8,409 nucleotides of DNA, from assembly GCA_964390795.1 (NCBI GenBank), contig CAYMLQ010000266.1, forward strand, positions 1 to 8,409, in the 5' to 3' direction. How positions within the stretch are numbered: the stretch's first letter is position 1; each line of letters begins with the position of its first letter. This document shows positions 5,185-8,409 of the stretch, one piece after another. The position numbers were made by a program, and so were the translations under genes. The notes under the pieces are model-generated. The model made no database searches, was not told the DNA's origin, and was given only the letters and a program-made list of their open reading frames with translations. The DNA is from CAYMLQ01 sp964390795. Its GTDB lineage: Bacteria > Verrucomicrobiota > Kiritimatiellia > RFP12 > UBA1067.

Positions 5185-8100
5185 CTACCGCATCTGGATC
5201 AGCGTGCCGGTGGCTGCACTGAGCAACACCCGCTTGTTCGCCCAGTCGTAATACACATACCACGGCTCCGGCAGCGTGTCCGACGCGACCGTGCCCGTCA
5301 GCGCGCCGCCGTAGGTGGCCACTGTGTAGGATTTGCTTTTATCCAGCGCTTCGGGATTCGCAACCCCCACCGTGAGTCCCGCCAGCGACAGGTCGCCCGG
5401 CGCGGCCAGCCTGCCGCCCGCGTCGTCCGCCGTAACGCCGAACAGCACCTCGCCGCCCGCCGGCAGGGCGAACGTGGACGCCGGTGCCAGCGCACCTGCC
5501 AGCACCCGTGTCGCACCGCTATAGGTGTTGGATCCCGACAAGACCAGCGTGCCGGCACCGGACTTGTTGAGGCCGCCCGCGCCGGTCAGCTTGCCCGACA
5601 GAGTGATCGTGAGGCTGGCGCTGTCGAACGTGATCGCGTTCTCGTTCGCGCCGGACAGCGTCGCGTTCAGCGGCAGGAAGATGTTGGTGACCGCACGGAT
5701 CACGCCGCCCGCGCCGCCGTATTCGACCAGATAAGGCGCGGTGTTATCCGCTGTGATGGCATTCGTCACCGCGCCGACCGCCGCGTTAACGGTACCCAGA
5801 TTCAGAACACCGCCGGCCACTGTCAGACGTCCGAACCCGCCCGCGTCATGCCGCTCGTTGAGCATCACGCGCGTCGCAAACACTTCGCCGCCGGTCATGT
5901 TGAACCAGCCCTGCCCGTCTGTCGCGCAACCCAGGTCGTAGTTCTTCTCGACGATCAGCGTGCCTCCCATCATGTTGTAGAAGCTGCGCGTCTGCGGGTA
6001 ATGACCGAGGCGTATGCCGTTTCCTTCAGCCGCGGCACCCGTGGTCCGCACCATGCCGCCGACCTGGTTCAGAATGCCGGTCATCGTCCCGCCCGTGAGA
6101 TCGCTACCGTTGCCGAACGTCACGTTTGCAACGCGCAGCAGGCACCCTTCACTCACGTTTACGACCGCGACGACATTCGTCGGCTTGGGCGAATAAAAAA
6201 CGTCATCGCGGTTCGCAACCGTCATCGCGCCGTACACGTCGAAAAGCGCACCGTTCGTCAAGGTGAGCGTGCCGTTTGCCACGTGGAATACGTTGTTCGA
6301 AGATACGCCGCCATCCACCGTGACAACGCCGCCGTAACGGATGTCGGTCGTTCCTGTCCCATTGATGCCGTAGGCGGCTGTATAAGTCCCGACGCTGTCA
6401 AAGTAGAGTGTCCCATTGTTCGTGATCGCTCCGGAACCCAAGCGTCCGTTCGCTACACCGGCCTTGCCCACCCACAGAGATTTCCCTCCGTTGATGACCG
6501 TGGGCCCCGTGTAGTCGTTGGCGTCGTTCACAATGTAACAGAACCCGTCGCCGGACCGCGTGATTCCTCCCGGGCCGGAGATCTTGCCGCTGAGCTCGAT
6601 GACTGATGCTGCCGCCGAATTCAGGGTGAAATTGCTGTTCAACGTGAGTGGACCGGACAGGAACAGCGCATTGCTCATGACGCTGAAATTAACCGTTCCT
6701 CCGTTAATCGTCATCGCATCGGCAAGGGTCATCGGATTCCAGAGATTCAACGTGCCGCTGTTGACGAACTGGCCATAGGCGAACACGTTGGTGTAAAGGT
6801 TCAACGTCCCCCCGCTCGCATTCGTTACAACGCTGCTCCCGAACGAACCCGAGTAACACTGCCATGTGCCGCTGTTGACCACACTGCTGGCCGTCTGCAA
6901 GACCGACGTACCGTGCACCGTTCCCGCGTTCACGATGCGCCCTGCGCTCACGTTGGTCGGGTTTAGGTAAAGCGACCCGCCGACAGCATTCACCACTTCG
7001 CCCGACCCCAACACGGCCGAATTGGCATACAGGGTGCCGTTGTTCGTGACAGCCCCAGAACCCAAGCGGCCCGTGCCGCCCACGGTCTTGCCCACCCAGA
7101 GCCGCGAGCCGCTGTTCACGATCGTCGGCCCCGAATAGGTGTTCGCGTCGCCCATGACGTAGACGTAGCCGCCGTTCCCGGCGCGGGTAAAGCCGCCAGC
7201 GCCGTCCATCACACCGGCCAGTTCGACCGCGTTCGTGACCGACACCTCTGTCTGCACGACCACGTTGCTGTTGAGCGTCATATTGCCGGTCAGCCTGAAC
7301 GTGTTGATGCCCGTGCAGCTTGAGTTGAGCGTCCCGCCGTTGATGTAAAACCGTTCCGCAATAGTGTAATTGCCCCACGCCTGCAGCTTGCCGCCGTTCA
7401 GCGTCGTATCGCCCGCCGTCGCGCCACCCAGCGCATCCGCGTGCTGGATCGTATAGTTGCCCGCGTTGATCACGATCGGGCTGCCGTTGACTGCCCGGCT
7501 GACCGCCATTTCCGCTCCGCCGATCTTCGTGAGCGTATATCCGTTACCGGTAAATGCTCCACTCCCCGACATGTCGAAGCGCCGGTAAACCCCGATGGTC
7601 GCATCCCCGGACAGCGTTAAGTTGCGGTAACCGACATTGTAGTAGTCGGTAGGCCCCGTATTCACAAAAGCCCCGATCCCACCCACGCCGGTGCCCTGAA
7701 TGATGAAGTCCTCGTTCACATTTCCAGAGAACGCCGAGTTCGCATCCAGCGTCGCGCCCGCCGCGACCACCGTTTCGTTGCCGGCTCCCGTGGCACCGAG
7801 CCCCTGCTGAACCCCCGGGGCGAGGCGTACGATGCCGTTACTCACGATGGTTCTGCCGTTATAGGTGTTCGTCCCGGTCAGACTCAACACCCCGAAACCC
7901 GCCTTGGTGAGGCCTCCGCTGCCGCCAATCGCAGCGCGCACCGTCCCGGTGTCACCTGCGTTGACCACGGTGAACAGACTCGGCGACCCGACCACTGACA
8001 ACGAACCGTCCTTGTTAACGTCGGCGATCACGTAGCCATTGGTCTGGAACGTCACATTCGCCACCGTGACCGTCGCGGCAACATCGATCACCCCGTTGAA

Positions 8101-8313
8101 AACAGCGTTGGTATTGGCGTCGAAGAGGGCGCTATTCCCATTCACCCAAACCGCTTCACCCTCCCAGTTCGGAGCATTCGTGCTCCAGATCGTGTTCGCT
8201 CCGCCGCCCCTCCAGGTCTGCTCCGCAGCCAGCGCCACGCCGCTGGTTACAATAAAGAAACCGATCAAAACAACGGCGACCCGCGACAGGTCACTTATGC
8301 GACATGCATTCAT
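5185..8313 (-). CDS. secreted autotransporter-associated beta-strand repeat (PATR) protein, 1042 aa
   Basis: I start at the ATG at 8311-8313 and not at the in-frame ATG at 8403. It has a Shine-Dalgarno sequence (8321-8325) and directly begins a signal peptide: residues 1-30, core VAVVLIGFFIVTSGVALA, cleavage near ALA-A. The mature start EQTWRGGG..W...NW....WVNGNSALF matches the downstream paralogue. Four PATR units lie at about 131-164 (GSGGLTKAGFGVLSLTGTN), 371-408, 580-616 and 911-942. The second and third belong to a duplicated module (about 317-432 and 529-640) separated by five short VNxG-type repeats of about 20 residues (about 438-528). The C-terminal third (about 730-1042) is roughly two-thirds identical to the 858-aa protein, with the same TGILNQVGG, IRLGHY, LGCATDG and RVMLNER blocks and the tail WYVYYDWANKRV...ATGTLIQMR. 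No barrel or sorting signal is visible. Likely a large secreted beta-solenoid protein of unknown ligand, first gene of a two-gene operon. Confidence 0.88.
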   Translation of the reverse strand: MNACRISDLSRVAVVLIGFFIVTSGVALAAEQTWRGGGANTIWSTNAPNWEGEAVWVNGNSALFDANTNAVFNGVIDVAATVTVANVTFQTNGYVIADVNKDGSLSVVGSPSLFTVVNAGDTGTVRAAIGGSGGLTKAGFGVLSLTGTNTYNGRTIVSNGIVRLAPGVQQGLGATGAGNETVVAAGATLDANSAFSGNVNEDFIIQGTGVGGIGAFVNTGPTDYYNVGYRNLTLSGDATIGVYRRFDMSGSGAFTGNGYTLTKIGGAEMAVSRAVNGSPIVINAGNYTIQHADALGGATAGDTTLNGGKLQAWGNYTIAERFYINGGTLNSSCTGINTFRLTGNMTLNSNVVVQTEVSVTNAVELAGVMDGAGGFTRAGNGGYVYVMGDANTYSGPTIVNSGSRLWVGKTVGGTGRLGSGAVTNNGTLYANSAVLGSGEVVNAVGGSLYLNPTNVSAGRIVNAGTVHGTSVLQTASSVVNSGTWQCYSGSFGSSVVTNASGGTLNLYTNVFAYGQFVNSGTLNLWNPMTLADAMTINGGTVNFSVMSNALFLSGPLTLNSNFTLNSAAASVIELSGKISGPGGITRSGDGFCYIVNDANDYTGPTVINGGKSLWVGKAGVANGRLGSGAITNNGTLYFDSVGTYTAAYGINGTGTTDIRYGGVVTVDGGVSSNNVFHVANGTLTLTNGALFDVYGAMTVANRDDVFYSPKPTNVVAVVNVSEGCLLRVANVTFGNGSDLTGGTMTGILNQVGGMVRTTGAAAEGNGIRLGHYPQTRSFYNMMGGTLIVEKNYDLGCATDGQGWFNMTGGEVFATRVMLNERHDAGGFGRLTVAGGVLNLGTVNAAVGAVTNAITADNTAPYLVEYGGAGGVIRAVTNIFLPLNATLSGANENAITFDSASLTITLSGKLTGAGGLNKSGAGTLVLSGSNTYSGATRVLAGALAPASTFALPAGGEVLFGVTADDAGGRLAAPGDLSLAGLTVGVANPEALDKSKSYTVATYGGALTGTVASDTLPEPWYVYYDWANKRVLLSAATGTLIQMR
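6394..6729 (-). repeat. duplicated PATR module, copy B (within 1042-aa protein)
   Basis: Encodes about residues 529-640, running from TLADAMTINGGTV through a unit with NDANDYTGPTVINGGKSLWVGK to RLGSGAITNNGTLYFDS. It aligns with copy A at 7018-7365 at an offset of 208-212 residues. The 858-aa neighbour has only one such module. Confidence 0.75.
7018..7365 (-). repeat. duplicated PATR module, copy A (within 1042-aa protein)
   Basis: Encodes about residues 317-432, from TIAERFYINGGTL through GDANTYSGPTIVNSGSRLWVGK to RLGSGAVTNNGTLYANS. It is the partner of copy B at 6394-6729. Both keep the order INGGT, LTLNSN-type strand, E-L-(A/S)-G, PATR unit, RLGSGA-TNNGTLY. Confidence 0.75.
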
Positions 8314-8320
8314 CACTCTT

Positions 8321-8325
8321 CTCCC
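8321..8325 (-). promoter_or_regulatory. ribosome binding site of the 1042-aa PATR gene
   Basis: On the minus strand GGGAG, in the purine run GGGAGAAGAG, ends 7 nt before the ATG at 8313. It decides the start: the in-frame ATG at 8403 would add 30 residues ahead of the signal peptide and overlaps the predicted -35 box. Confidence 0.65.
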
Positions 8326-8330
8326 GTCAG

Positions 8331-8376
8331 ATTTACGCCAACTTCCTTGCATACAGAATCCAGCCATGGCGTAAAT
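8331..8376. promoter_or_regulatory. perfect 10-bp inverted repeat in the PATR operon leader
   Basis: ATTTACGCCA (8331-8340) is the exact reverse complement of TGGCGTAAAT (8367-8376), with 26 bp between them. On the minus strand the first arm overlaps the predicted -10 box by two bases and the second ends 5 nt before the Shine-Dalgarno sequence. It may be an operator for a dimeric or looping regulator (arm centres 36 bp apart), or a leader-RNA hairpin whose foot lies beside the ribosome binding site. Confidence 0.5.
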
Positions 8377-8403
8377 AGTATGCTTTACGGTTTTGCGGCG
8401 CAA
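8375..8403 (-). promoter_or_regulatory. candidate sigma-70-type promoter of the PATR operon
   Basis: On the minus strand TTGCGC (8398-8403) and TACTAT (8375-8380) are separated by exactly 17 bp. They match the -35 and -10 consensus at 3 of 6 and 4 of 6 positions. The start of transcription would fall near 8368, leaving a leader of about 55 nt that contains most of the inverted repeat and the ribosome binding site. Moderate evidence because the boxes are weak. Confidence 0.38.
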
Positions 8404-8409
8404 GCGAAA

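Noticed and set aside
4366..6606. Very long open frame on the plus strand (746 codons) running opposite both PATR genes
   Set aside because: It spans the end of one minus-strand gene, the intergenic gap and the start of the next. Its translation is rich in Arg, His and Ala with no recognisable domain, as expected for an antisense frame of GC-rich coding DNA. The minus-strand frames have signal peptides, ribosome binding sites and paralogy.
6394..7365. CRISPR-like or satellite repeat array
   Set aside because: The repeats are diverged protein-level modules of about 115 residues plus ~20-residue units in coding frame, not short identical DNA repeats with unique spacers.
8314..8403. Longer start for the 1042-aa PATR protein at the ATG at 8403
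   Set aside because: It would place 30 residues before a normal signal peptide, lacks a ribosome binding site within the window, and overlaps the promoter candidate and inverted repeat.
1..8409. tRNA, rRNA or an intact transposase/integrase
   Set aside because: Reading both strands showed no cloverleaf-like or ribosomal segment and no transposase or integrase motifs.

Overview
The window looks like chromosomal DNA from a Gram-negative bacterium with fairly GC-rich DNA. I infer the PVC superphylum, most likely Kiritimatiellota or a relative. The reasons are the pairing of lipid A-type acyltransferases (an LPS outer membrane) with very large, Asn/Gly/Thr-rich secreted proteins built from autotransporter-associated beta-strand repeats (PATR) that lack an autotransporter barrel, a protein class strongly expanded in that group. 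The assignment is an inference, as no marker gene is present.

Left part (1-2380, + strand): two tandem, collinear paralogues of the LpxL/HtrB lysophospholipid acyltransferase family (116-1111 and 1418-2380, about 60% identical over 310 residues by my hand count). Both keep the HX4E catalytic motif. Between them, on the minus strand, lies the wreck of an MmeI-like type IIL restriction-modification methyltransferase gene (1053-1352). A conserved central piece is joined in frame to what looks like the extreme C-terminus, with the rest missing. The first acyltransferase runs into this remnant, so its last ~19 residues are read from the antisense strand of the remnant.

Middle (2378-2545): a short intergenic stretch between convergent genes holds a ~130-bp imperfect palindrome and then a GC-rich hairpin. 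These probably serve as termination signals and/or are a repeat-element copy.

Right part (2545-8313, minus strand): two tandem genes for PATR proteins (1042 aa upstream, 858 aa downstream) with signal peptides, good ribosome binding sites and a 63-bp gap, probably one operon. They are paralogues ending in the same C-terminal tail. The larger one carries an internal duplication of a module of about 115 residues. Upstream of the first gene are a plausible promoter and a perfect 10-bp inverted repeat overlapping the -10 and reaching towards the ribosome binding site, a candidate control element.

Together the genes point to the cell envelope: lipid A acylation and large secreted or surface proteins. 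I found no RNA genes, CRISPR array, intact mobile element or intact defence system. The freshest signals are the methyltransferase remnant and its effect on the neighbouring acyltransferase, the palindrome, and the modular growth of the PATR pair.
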